Assembly: GCF_047795645.1 (NCBI RefSeq) | Contig: NZ_CP181045.1 | Location: 3,348,001-3,412,000, forward strand | Length of the DNA stretch: 64,000 nucleotides | Direction: 5' to 3' | Source: Salipaludibacillus sp047795645 | GTDB lineage: Bacteria > Bacillota > Bacilli > Bacillales > Salisediminibacteriaceae | Shown: positions 32,053 to 41,209 of the stretch, piece by piece | Numbering within the stretch: position 1 is the first letter of the stretch | Layout of the letters: each line of letters starts with the position of its first letter | Notes under the pieces: model-generated | The model's database searches: none | Seen by the model: only the letters and a program-made list of their open reading frames with translations | What the model was told of the DNA's origin: nothing | Translations under genes and position numbers: made by a program

Positions 32053-32997
32053 TTAACTAAGTGATTTATAATATTCCACGGTTTCCCTCAGACCATCCTG
32101 TAAAGATGTTTGTGGCGACCAATCAAACGCATCTGAAAGTTTCTTGTTCGTCAGATAACTGTGCTTGATGTCCCCTTGCCTCTCTTCACGATAGATCGGC
32201 TTAAATGGTTGATCAACCGCCGAACAAAGAATTCGTAACAAATCTTCAATACTTGTCATCGTTTCTGTACTTACATTGTACACGCGATCGTGAGACGTCT
32301 TATCTGGCATATCAAGGCAGTTTGCAACGGCACTGACAACATCTTTCACGTAAATAAAGTCGCGCGTCTGTTGCCCATCTCCTTCAATCATAGGTGCCGA
32401 ACCTGCTAATAATTGTTCAATAAAAATTGTGATCACACCTGCTTCCGTTGCGGCACTTTGCCTTGGGCCGAACACATTGGAGAAACGGAGAACTGATACA
32501 TCGAGTCCATAAAGTCTGCCATACGCCTTGACATACTCTTCTCCAGAGAGCTTTGACACACCATAGGGAGAAAGCGGTGCGGGCGTAGCTTGCTCTGAGA
32601 CAGGCAGTGATTCGACATGACCATATACCGCTGCTGATGAAGAAATCACAAAATTCGCTACATCGTGTTTACGTGCTTGTTCTAACACATTGACCGTTCC
32701 TAGTACATTTATATCCAAATCCATTTGTGGACTTTTTAATGAGGGTCCTACTTTACTCTGTGCAGCTAAATGAACAACCGAATCAATCGTCGGATACTGC
32801 CGAAACGTATCCATCACTATTTGTTCGTTTCTGACATCCCCTTCGATGAATGATACAAGCGGACTTGGGTTAATATTTTTTTTGTTTCCAGAAGAAAGAT
32901 CATCAAGAATAATCACTTCATGGTCTCGCTCAACAAGCAGGTCTACCAAATGGGATCCAATAAATCCTGCTCCTCCGGTAACGAGTGTTTTTCTCAT
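32053..32997 (-). CDS. NAD-dependent sugar-nucleotide 4-epimerase (GalE/WbpP-like)
   Basis: This 314-residue extended short-chain dehydrogenase has a Rossmann motif GGAGFIGSHLVD (residues 8-19), VHLAAQSKVGPS, the SSSAAVYG loop with catalytic Ser, YGVSKLSGE with the Tyr-X3-Lys pair, and SNVFGPRQ with RDFIYVKDV. It probably epimerises UDP-glucose/galactose or the N-acetyl forms; the sequence alone does not settle which. It follows the sugar transferase gene by 36 nt in one transcription unit, so it likely supplies the first sugar of the surface polymer. The ATG at 32997 has a GGGGGAAG-type site upstream. Confidence 0.88.
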   Translation of the reverse strand: MRKTLVTGGAGFIGSHLVDLLVERDHEVIILDDLSSGNKKNINPSPLVSFIEGDVRNEQIVMDTFRQYPTIDSVVHLAAQSKVGPSLKSPQMDLDINVLGTVNVLEQARKHDVANFVISSSAAVYGHVESLPVSEQATPAPLSPYGVSKLSGEEYVKAYGRLYGLDVSVLRFSNVFGPRQSAATEAGVITIFIEQLLAGSAPMIEGDGQQTRDFIYVKDVVSAVANCLDMPDKTSHDRVYNVSTETMTSIEDLLRILCSAVDQPFKPIYREERQGDIKHSYLTNKKLSDAFDWSPQTSLQDGLRETVEYYKSLS

Positions 32998-33033
32998 GAT
33001 ATGCTTCCCCCTCTTTTAAGGATTGTCTGTTGA

Positions 33034-34446
33034 TCAGACATGTCTCCTCGAATTCCTTTTCTGTTCTATCTTTTCTTCGTTATTTTCGTTCGCATTATCG
33101 TTTTCCGAAGAAGATGTAACCTCTTCTCCCTCAGATTTAGACTTATCAAACACGACAAGGCACGTCTTTAAGATAATGATAATATCAAGCCATAGACTGT
33201 AATTCCGAATATAATAAAGGTCAAACCGTAGTTTATCATCAACTTGAGTCGTATATTTCCCCATTACTTGTGCGTATCCAGTGATCCCGGGTTGCACGCG
33301 ATTGCGATAACCATAGTGATAATATTTTTGTGCAAGTTCTTTAATAAAAAATTCTCGTTCTGGCCTTGGACCTACAAGCGACATATCGCCCTTAATAACA
33401 TTAAAGATTTGTGGGAGCTCGTCCAACCTCGTCGATCGAATAAATTTACCAACTTTCGTTATTCGTGTATCATTCGTCGATGCTAATACTGGTCCTGTCC
33501 CAGATTCTGCCCCACTGATCATCGAGCGAAATTTATAAATGGTGAATGGTTTATCGTGTTTTCCCAATCGTTCTTGCGAGTATATGATGTCACCTTTTCG
33601 ATCTTCTAATTTAACTATGATTGCCACAAATAACAACACTGGCGAGATGATTACTAGAATCAATAAGGAAGCCACGAAGTCAAATAATCGCTTCACAAAA
33701 ACTTTGTCCCATGTTAAGCCAAATGGTTTCACACCCATCACGAGCGTATCTTCGAGTGGTGAAATAGTCGCTCGTTGCAAGAGTAGTTCATACAACGTAG
33801 GAATGACGTAAACAACTTTATTTCGTTCCATTGCATGATAAATCACTTGTGATTTCGTTTCTTTCGATATATCTGTACACAACACAACATAGTCAGATTC
33901 CTCAAGTAAGAAGTCGATTTTTTCAATTGGCGTACTCTGTTGAATATGCTTTACATCCGTACCCTTAAGCATCGGATGTTTGATCTTATTTATTAATTTC
34001 TCTGTATTCCCTTCATTACCAATCAGTAGCACTTTCCCAACGACATTTCTTCTTGTTAGTTTTAAATACGCCACTTTGAACAAGAGTAATAATATCACCA
34101 TGAAAATACTTGCAATTAATACAACCGAACGAGGCATTGCAAATTCACGGAATAAGTAAGAACCAGCCATCGTAAAAAAGCTCATCATCGCAACCGCGAC
34201 GAGAATTTTCCTAAGAATATCACTGATTGAATTTTTTCGATCAAGCGAATACAGTTCATAGACAGAGATAAAGAACAGTCCTATTAGGAGGATCCACGGT
34301 AGTAAGGAGATAAACGCATCCCAGTTCCGGTTAGGAAAATCCAAATATCTGATGTAGAACGCACTAATATAAGCCATGAGAATGCAAAGTAAATCGCCTG
34401 AAATCAAAATAAATTTATGAACCCTTGAGTCGCCGATGTTCGTCAT
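33034..34446 (-). CDS. Polyprenyl-phosphate sugar-1-phosphate transferase, initiating
   Basis: This protein of about 470 residues has four or five N-terminal transmembrane helices, a nucleotide-binding-like central domain and a C-terminal Bac_transf domain. In the latter, KRLFDFVASLLILVI is followed by YSQERLGKHDKPFTIYKFRS, TRLDELPQIFNVIKGDMSLV, GPRPERE and PGITGYAQVMGKYT. Family members load the first sugar phosphate onto undecaprenyl phosphate to start capsule or wall-polymer repeat units. The ATG at 34446 has AAAGAGG nine bases upstream; a longer reading from 34476 has no site. The C-terminal 40 residues are low-complexity and charged (Ser/Asn/Glu, then basic). It is first gene of a unit with the epimerase, with an upstream element shared with an LCP gene. 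Confidence 0.92.
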   Translation of the reverse strand: MTNIGDSRVHKFILISGDLLCILMAYISAFYIRYLDFPNRNWDAFISLLPWILLIGLFFISVYELYSLDRKNSISDILRKILVAVAMMSFFTMAGSYLFREFAMPRSVVLIASIFMVILLLLFKVAYLKLTRRNVVGKVLLIGNEGNTEKLINKIKHPMLKGTDVKHIQQSTPIEKIDFLLEESDYVVLCTDISKETKSQVIYHAMERNKVVYVIPTLYELLLQRATISPLEDTLVMGVKPFGLTWDKVFVKRLFDFVASLLILVIISPVLLFVAIIVKLEDRKGDIIYSQERLGKHDKPFTIYKFRSMISGAESGTGPVLASTNDTRITKVGKFIRSTRLDELPQIFNVIKGDMSLVGPRPEREFFIKELAQKYYHYGYRNRVQPGITGYAQVMGKYTTQVDDKLRFDLYYIRNYSLWLDIIIILKTCLVVFDKSKSEGEEVTSSSENDNANENNEEKIEQKRNSRRHV

Positions 34447-34625
34447 TTGGAAAACCTCTTTCTTTATCAGAAGCAAGAGTGTCTTAATTATCTACACGCA
34501 AGCTTAATGTAAACATTTCTCGACTTACATTATAATATTAACACAAAGGATTATCCACCATATTTGGAAATTGGTATATTTGAATGATATTTGTATTTTT
34601 CACATTAGAAAAACTTTGCCCTGTC

Positions 34626-34673
34626 TTTATCTTATACTTTCATCCTTTAGCGAAGTTAAACATCCTTAAAGTA
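34626..34673 (-). promoter_or_regulatory. Upstream element shared with the LCP gene at 27045
   Basis: This is the second copy of the 48-nt element described at 27112-27159. Similarity extends a little further (ATTAGAAAAACTT on the gene-proximal side of both). Here it lies 180 nt before the start codon rather than about 67. Confidence 0.55.
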
Positions 34674-34721
34674 CAAAAAATACCCGAATAATGGACGTTT
34701 GTACAATCCATCATTCGGGTA
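34674..34721 (-). terminator. Terminator of the glucosaminidase gene
   Basis: On the minus strand ACCCGAATGATGGA pairs with TCCATTATTCGGGT and is followed by ATTTTTT, about 30 nt after the stop codon. Confidence 0.9.
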
Positions 34722-34752
34722 AAACTTGCTTTGAAACTATTTAACTTTGAAA

Positions 34753-37700
34753 TTATCGATACTTCGGTATGTCAAATACCATCATAGGTTGTTCTAACTG
34801 ATTATACATCGACTTGATAGTAGCAACTTGTTTCGCCGCCCAAGCCATATCTGTTGCATATTGTGGATATCCTGGGTTAGCTGGATTCCAACGCATTTTG
34901 TAAATTGTGTTTTGACCATATGCATTATGGATATAACGTTCACCAATAAATTTGGCTCCTCCTACAATTGCTGATTCAGGAGTAAACCAACCTTCTTCAT
35001 AAGCTCTTACTGCTCCTGCCCGATGAGCATCACTATCAAAGGCTCCGATCCCAAACATATTATATGTTGTTTTCGTATCAGTTAAGTTATTTTTATTGCT
35101 TGGAGTCTCAAGTACCAATGTACCATTAGAATTCTTACCTACTCTTACTCCAGTTGATAGTTGAGACGAACCACTTCCTGTTTCCAAGAAAGCATGTGAA
35201 ATTAAGTAAATTTCATTTACACCATGTTCCCTTGCTCCTTGGATAAAAGCAGCGCCTTTGCCGTGTAATATCCCTCGATCATTAAGGATGTTGTTAATTT
35301 GACTACTAGATACTTCCGGACTCGATGAAAGCACTAGGTGTTGAAAGATATCTTGTTTTTCAGGATCAAAATATTCCTTAGCTTCATTGCGTTTCGCATT
35401 GCGCCAAGTTCTGACGGATAATTGTGTCCAAGTACTCCCTCTTTGCACAATAGAAAACTCACTTCCACTCGATGCTCTATAGAAGATATGACTATTTGTG
35501 CTGTTAGACTGGTAAATATTCGAAGCTGTTTTTAATTTTGCATAAGAGCCTCCGTCTTTACTAGCTAACGAGCTATGGACATACAATGTTTTACCGTCAT
35601 ATCTAATTTCATACCAATCACGGCTTCCACCAACTGAGTTGCCTCTAACTGTTTTAATATAATCAAATGTTGTGCCATTAGATAGATTTGCTTCAATATT
35701 ACCACTTCCAGATCCAGAATCAGGTTCTGTTCTAACGTTCACACCACTACCAGTAATAGCACCTCGTTCAAAGAAGTCTAAATTAGATGTCCGAACAAAC
35801 CCCGGATCATTTCTGTATTTATCTGTCTGAGGCGGAGGATTCATTGACATTTGTATATCTAATGCATCCTCTAAAGAAATAGGATACTCCGTATAAAGTG
35901 TGATCGGTTGTCTTTCAAATGTACTTTGTAAGACACGAATCGTCACTTCATCCAAAATCCCACTGACAGGTAGTCCCATGTCTTCTTGGAATTGTTTCAC
36001 TTTTTGTTCAGTAAAATCTCCAAACGTTTCACTAATGGAGATATACCCGTATCCAATGTCATTCAACTGTTCTTTAAACCCAATCATATCGGGATGACTT
36101 TTGCCTACTTGGTAAGGACTGTTGAATACATCATTGATTTTTCGTCTTGTCGGTTCATCCGCAATCCCATTAACAGCTAAATCAAAGTGCCCTTGGAATT
36201 CTTCAACTTTTTGTTTCATATAAGATCCAAAAAGAGTCGTTTCACTGATGTAACCAAAACCAAGGTGATTTAATTTCTGTTTCAATGCCGGTGTATCATC
36301 ATGCCTGTTCCCTTCACTGAAAGGGCTATTCAGTACATCATTGATTTTTTGCTGTGTTGGTTCATCTAACATCCCATTTACTATTAAACCATAGTAATCT
36401 TGGAACTGTTGTACTCTCAAAGTAGTAAAGGAACCAAAGTAATCTGATATTAGAATTTCACCAAATCCTAGTTGATTCAATTTTTCTTTTAAAGCAGGAA
36501 GATCACTATGACTTCGACCTTGTTGTAATGGGCTGTCTAATAATTCTTCGATCTTGTGTAAGGTAGCTAAATTCGCTTTTCCCGTAGCATCCAAACCATA
36601 ATATTCTTGGAAACTACGAACTTGTTGAGCCGTAAATGAACCATACAAGTCCGATACAAGAATGTTTCCGAAACCTAGCTTATTTAAACCTTCCTTCATC
36701 TCAATAACTCCAGGATTCCGGTTACCTTCTGTAAAACCTTTTTCAAAAGTGCGATCAATCGCAGCTTTCGTTTTATCATCAATCATTCCGCTAACAGGAA
36801 GGCCATGATCGTCTTGAAATGAGCGTACACGCGATGCCATCCATGAGCCGTAGTTTTCAGTCACAACGATATGACCATAGCCTGTCCAGTTCAATTTGTG
36901 TTTAATGTCAATTAAGTCTTGATGACTTCGACCTTGTTGTAAAGGTGTGTCTAACAATTCCTCAATTTTGTCCAATGTAGCTTGAACTGATGTTCCCAAT
37001 CCATAGTAGTCTTGGAAACTAGCAACTTGCCGAGCGGTGAAGGATCCAAATAAATCGGACACGAGAATGTTCCCAAAGCCCAGTTTATTTAATCCTTTTT
37101 TCATCTCAATAACTCCTGGATTACGCTTACCTACTGTGAATCCCTGTTCAAATGTGCTTTCGATTGCGGCACGCGTTTTATCATCGATGATGCCACTCAC
37201 TGGTAAGTCATGGTCTCGCTGAAATGACCGTACTCGTGATGCCATCCATGAACCATAGTTTTCAGTCACTACAATATGACCGTAGCCTGTCCAATTTAAC
37301 TTTTCCTTAATCTCAATCAAATCATTATGACTACGCCCTTCTTGCAATGGACTGTCAAGTAGGTCATTCATCTTCGCCCAAGTTGCATCTGTAGCAATTC
37401 CTGTAGGGCTAAGACCGTACGTTTCCTGAAAAGCTGCGACTTGATGTTTCGTGAACGAACCATACAAATCTGATACAAGAATCGGTCCAAACCCTAAACG
37501 ATTTAGTCCTTCTTTTAGTTCAACCGTGTCAGGATGACGGATACCTTCTTGAAAAGGTGTATCCAAAATATCTTCTAACTTTTTCAACGTTTCGATATTC
37601 GCTTCACCTGTCACTTCCAATTCGTAATGCTCTTGGAATTGACGAACGCGAGTTGACGTAAAGGAACCATAAAGGTCTGATACGAGAATGCCGCCAAAAC

Positions 37701-38529
37701 TTGTTTGATTTAACATCTCTTTTAAATCTACGATACTCGCATGTCTATTGTTGACTTTGAAAATACTAGCGAATGTCTCATTAATCTTCGCTTCCGTGAC
37801 AGGCTCAATAATTCCACTAACAGCGAGATTATGATCTCGCTGGAACGCTTCTACACGTGACTCCATCCACGAACCAAAGTTTTCCGTCACTAAGATATGA
37901 CCGTAGCCTATCCAGTTCAGCTTAACTTTGAAATCAGCTAAGTTTGCGTGACTTTTTCCATTTTGATATGGATGATCCAAAATACTATCAAGCTTCTCAA
38001 AAGTTGCTTCATCTGCAATTCCTGTCACTGGTAATCCGTAATAGTCTTGGAATGCACGAACTTGTGTTTCAGTGAAGTTCCCAAAATAATCGGTGACAAG
38101 AATTGTTCCGAAGCCAATCTGGTTCAAGCCCTCTTTCAAGTCAATGATCCGCTCATGGTTATCTCCGACTTTGAAATCTGAATTGGACGTAGCATTCATC
38201 ACTTTCATTTCCGAATCTTCATTCTCATTCTCGGAGTCTACTTGAGTGTCACTTTCACCTTGACTTTCAACAGTCTCTTCGTCAATTTCCTCTTCTGAAC
38301 CCTGATCTTCTGGTTCATTCGACTCGGCGTCCTCTTCAACATCTCCTTTATCTTCTTTAGGTTCTGTTGTTTCCTCATCTGTTTCTTGACTGTCTGAATC
38401 GCTTGAATCATTTACTTCGTTGCTTTCTTCCACCACTTGTCCATTATCCTCTGCGATACTACTACCTGGAAAAATGACTATAGCGAATAGAGTCAAAAAT
38501 GTAAATAATATTATATTCTTCCATCTCAC
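34753..38529 (-). CDS. Secreted repeat-stalk protein with SH3 and glucosaminidase head
   Basis: This exoprotein of about 1258 residues has a signal peptide (to about residue 27) and an acidic Glu/Asp/Ser-rich linker (28-117). Eleven repeats of about 69 residues follow (118-880) of peptidoglycan-binding type, with the pattern LNxxGFGxILVSDLYGSFT..V..FQ.YYGL. SH3-like regions (about 920-1060) and a C-terminal endo-beta-N-acetylglucosaminidase domain (about 1070-1258) complete it. The domain is recognised by YLISHAFLETGSGSSQLS (catalytic Glu), NMFGIGAFDSDAHRAGA and YGQNTIYKMRWNPANPGYPQY. It should cut glycan strands of peptidoglycan. The start is placed at GTG 38529 because the following VRWKNIIL aligns with the start of its M14 paralogue; GTG 38541 abuts the binding site. 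It is one of three tandem paralogues with different heads. Confidence 0.88.
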   Translation of the reverse strand: MRWKNIILFTFLTLFAIVIFPGSSIAEDNGQVVEESNEVNDSSDSDSQETDEETTEPKEDKGDVEEDAESNEPEDQGSEEEIDEETVESQGESDTQVDSENENEDSEMKVMNATSNSDFKVGDNHERIIDLKEGLNQIGFGTILVTDYFGNFTETQVRAFQDYYGLPVTGIADEATFEKLDSILDHPYQNGKSHANLADFKVKLNWIGYGHILVTENFGSWMESRVEAFQRDHNLAVSGIIEPVTEAKINETFASIFKVNNRHASIVDLKEMLNQTSFGGILVSDLYGSFTSTRVRQFQEHYELEVTGEANIETLKKLEDILDTPFQEGIRHPDTVELKEGLNRLGFGPILVSDLYGSFTKHQVAAFQETYGLSPTGIATDATWAKMNDLLDSPLQEGRSHNDLIEIKEKLNWTGYGHIVVTENYGSWMASRVRSFQRDHDLPVSGIIDDKTRAAIESTFEQGFTVGKRNPGVIEMKKGLNKLGFGNILVSDLFGSFTARQVASFQDYYGLGTSVQATLDKIEELLDTPLQQGRSHQDLIDIKHKLNWTGYGHIVVTENYGSWMASRVRSFQDDHGLPVSGMIDDKTKAAIDRTFEKGFTEGNRNPGVIEMKEGLNKLGFGNILVSDLYGSFTAQQVRSFQEYYGLDATGKANLATLHKIEELLDSPLQQGRSHSDLPALKEKLNQLGFGEILISDYFGSFTTLRVQQFQDYYGLIVNGMLDEPTQQKINDVLNSPFSEGNRHDDTPALKQKLNHLGFGYISETTLFGSYMKQKVEEFQGHFDLAVNGIADEPTRRKINDVFNSPYQVGKSHPDMIGFKEQLNDIGYGYISISETFGDFTEQKVKQFQEDMGLPVSGILDEVTIRVLQSTFERQPITLYTEYPISLEDALDIQMSMNPPPQTDKYRNDPGFVRTSNLDFFERGAITGSGVNVRTEPDSGSGSGNIEANLSNGTTFDYIKTVRGNSVGGSRDWYEIRYDGKTLYVHSSLASKDGGSYAKLKTASNIYQSNSTNSHIFYRASSGSEFSIVQRGSTWTQLSVRTWRNAKRNEAKEYFDPEKQDIFQHLVLSSSPEVSSSQINNILNDRGILHGKGAAFIQGAREHGVNEIYLISHAFLETGSGSSQLSTGVRVGKNSNGTLVLETPSNKNNLTDTKTTYNMFGIGAFDSDAHRAGAVRAYEEGWFTPESAIVGGAKFIGERYIHNAYGQNTIYKMRWNPANPGYPQYATDMAWAAKQVATIKSMYNQLEQPMMVFDIPKYR

Positions 38530-38603
38530 TAACTGCGACACCCCCTATTAGTTCTTACATAGTCTATTATCGGTAGAATCTTTTCCAAAATCAAGTAGCT
38601 ATT

Positions 38604-38638
38604 GAAAAATACTATGAATGATTTTCCATTCATAGTAT
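38604..38638 (-). terminator. Terminator of the CAP-domain gene
   Basis: ATACTATGAATG and CATTCATAGTAT form a perfect 12-bp stem with a 6-nt loop. On the minus strand five T follow. Confidence 0.85.
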
Positions 38639-38656
38639 CATCTATCCTTCTAGTAT

Positions 38657-41116
38657 TTATCTTCCGATGAACATTTGCGTCCAATAGTGCGTGTATTCTC
38701 CACCAACATCATAGCCTACACCAATATGCGTAAATGATGAATTCATAATATTAAACCGATGTCCTGGAGACTCCATCCATGCAGTGACTACACGAGAAGG
38801 TGACGAATGTCCAGCAGCAATATTTTCCCCAGCATACCGGTATGGCACGCCAAACTCGGTTAACATGTCAAATGGTGTGCCATATTGAGGGCTTTCATGA
38901 TTAAAGTAACCATTTACAATCATATCATTTGATTTTTCTCTTGCTACATTGGAAACATGTTGATCGATGAGTAATGACGACAAACCTTCTTTTTCTCTTT
39001 CAATATTGGTTAAGAGTACTACTTCCAATTCAAATTCCGACAAACTAGATAATTGATTTAACAAGTCCATCGTTGGTTCGTCAGCAATACCATTTACTAC
39101 TAACCCATAACTGGCTTGAAATTTCTTCAATTGTTGTTCTGTAAATTCTCCATAATAATCAGACACGATAATTTTACCAAAACCTAAGCTGTTCAGTTTA
39201 TTTTTGATATCTATTGTGTCCTCATGATGCTTTCCAACGCGGAAGGGGCTGTTAAACACTTCTTCAATTTTTGTTTTAGTCGGTTCATCAAGAATACCAT
39301 TCACTCGCAAGCCGTAGTACTCTTGAAGTTCTTTGACTTTCTGCTCCGTATACGAGCCGAAAAGTGTCGTCACAGTAATATAACCAAAACCAATATCATT
39401 CATTTGATCCTTAATGTTTAGCAAGTCATCATGACGCTTCCCTGGTTGAAAAGGGGTATCTAGAAGCTCGTTAATTTTGTTCAACGTCGCTAAATCAGCT
39501 TGTCCTACTGCTTCCAAACCATAGTATTTTTGGAAACTACGAACTTGTTGAGCAGTAAAAGAGCCATACAAATTGGACACGAGAATGTTCCCGAAGCCTA
39601 GTTTGTTCAACCCTTCTTTCATCTGTATTACTCCAGGGTTACGATTACCTTCTGCAAAGCCCTGTTCGAATGTACTTTCGATAGCGAGTTGTGTTTTTTC
39701 ATCGATAATCCCATTCACTGGTAGGTCGTGATCTTGTTGGAATGATCGTACGCGTGACTCCATCCAAGAACCATAGTTCTCCGTCACTAAGATATGACCG
39801 TATCCTGTCCAATTCAACATCTGCTTTAAGTCAATCAAATCTCCATGACTACGTCCTTTTTGAAGAGGACTATCTAATAGTTCATTCAATTTCGTCCACG
39901 TCGCATCATTTGCAATCCCCGTTAATTGGAGACCGTAAGCTTCTTGAAACGCTGTAACTTGATGTTTCGTAAAGGAACCATACAAATCCGATACAAGGAT
40001 TGGCCCAAACCCTAAACGATTCAATCCTTCTTTCAGTTCAATCGTATCAGGGTGACGATTCCCTACTCTAAAAGGTGTATCTAACACGTCCTCTAACATT
40101 TTTATCGTTTCTAGATTTGCTTCACCTGTTGCTTCCAACTCGTAATGCTCTTGGAATTGACGAACACGAGTCGACGTATAGGAACCATAAAGGTCCGATA
40201 CAAGAATGCCCCCAAAGCTTGTTTGGTTTAACAACTCTTTCAAATCTACGATACTCGCATGTCTATTGTTGACTTTAAAAATATTAGCGAATGTTTCGTT
40301 CATATTCGTTTCTGTGATAGGTTCAATAATTCCACTAACTGCAAGACCATGATCTCGTTGGAAAGCTTTTACACGTGACTCCATCCAAGAACCAAAGTTT
40401 TCTGTCACTAGGATATGACCGTAGCCCATCCAGTTCAGCTTTACTTTTAAGTCAGCTAAGTTTGCGTGACTTTTACCTTTTTGATATGAATGATCGAAGA
40501 CACTTTCAAGCTTTTCAAATGTCGCTTCATCTGCTATTCCTGTCACAGGTAAGTCGTAATAATCTTGGAAAGCTCGTACTTTTGTTTCAGTGAAGTTGCC
40601 AAAATATTCGGTGACAAGGATCGTTCCAAATCCAATCTGGTTCAAACCCTCTTTTAATTCAATGATGCGTTCGTGACGATCACCAAACTCAAAGTCTGAA
40701 TTTTTCGCAGGGGTTTCGTCTTCCTCGTCCCCTTCCATTTCGTTTCCTGATTGATCATTTTCCGAATCGTCGGTATTTTCTTCTACCGAACTTTCCTCGT
40801 CCACCTCATTATCCGCTGAATCTCCTTCGGCTTCAGTAGGCTGTTCTTCGAGTTCTTCATCCCCATCTTCTACTGGCATTTCAGGTTCTGATGGCTCATC
40901 TTCGTGTTCTTTATTTTCATTTTCTGCTGGTTCTGTTATTTCAGATGTTTCTTCATCTGAGTTTTCTTCTAGTAATTCTTCTACTATTTCTTCATTACTA
41001 TTATTAGACTCATTATCTACTGGGCTATTTGCATAACCAGTTTCCATGTTTGTAAATGACTGAAAAATAATAAAGGCGAATAATATAAACATCATTTTTT
41101 TAAATGGCATATTCAT
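38657..41116 (-). CDS. Secreted repeat-stalk protein with CAP/SCP head
   Basis: This exoprotein of about 819 residues has a signal peptide, a strongly acidic linker (about 30-140), eight repeats of about 69 residues (140-692) and a C-terminal CAP (SCP/YkwD-like) domain. That domain is recognised by LTNIEREKEGLSSLLID, ARE.S.DM..NGYFNHESP, the YAGENIAAG motif and VVTAWMESPGHRFNIMNSSF with THIGVGYD. Bacterial CAP domains are common on sporulation and surface proteins; their activity is mostly undefined. Repeats 1-6 correspond one-to-one to those of the neighbours. Start choice lies between ATG 41116 (4 nt from AGGAG) and 41110 (10 nt). Its own terminator follows. Confidence 0.87.
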   Translation of the reverse strand: MNMPFKKMMFILFAFIIFQSFTNMETGYANSPVDNESNNSNEEIVEELLEENSDEETSEITEPAENENKEHEDEPSEPEMPVEDGDEELEEQPTEAEGDSADNEVDEESSVEENTDDSENDQSGNEMEGDEEDETPAKNSDFEFGDRHERIIELKEGLNQIGFGTILVTEYFGNFTETKVRAFQDYYDLPVTGIADEATFEKLESVFDHSYQKGKSHANLADLKVKLNWMGYGHILVTENFGSWMESRVKAFQRDHGLAVSGIIEPITETNMNETFANIFKVNNRHASIVDLKELLNQTSFGGILVSDLYGSYTSTRVRQFQEHYELEATGEANLETIKMLEDVLDTPFRVGNRHPDTIELKEGLNRLGFGPILVSDLYGSFTKHQVTAFQEAYGLQLTGIANDATWTKLNELLDSPLQKGRSHGDLIDLKQMLNWTGYGHILVTENYGSWMESRVRSFQQDHDLPVNGIIDEKTQLAIESTFEQGFAEGNRNPGVIQMKEGLNKLGFGNILVSNLYGSFTAQQVRSFQKYYGLEAVGQADLATLNKINELLDTPFQPGKRHDDLLNIKDQMNDIGFGYITVTTLFGSYTEQKVKELQEYYGLRVNGILDEPTKTKIEEVFNSPFRVGKHHEDTIDIKNKLNSLGFGKIIVSDYYGEFTEQQLKKFQASYGLVVNGIADEPTMDLLNQLSSLSEFELEVVLLTNIEREKEGLSSLLIDQHVSNVAREKSNDMIVNGYFNHESPQYGTPFDMLTEFGVPYRYAGENIAAGHSSPSRVVTAWMESPGHRFNIMNSSFTHIGVGYDVGGEYTHYWTQMFIGR

Positions 41117-41209
41117 ACATCTCCTATTCCATGTTAGCACTCTATTTTATAATGTTTGAACAGCATGTAATGTGTGAATATTTTTATCTTTTTACCATCG
41201 CACTCATTG

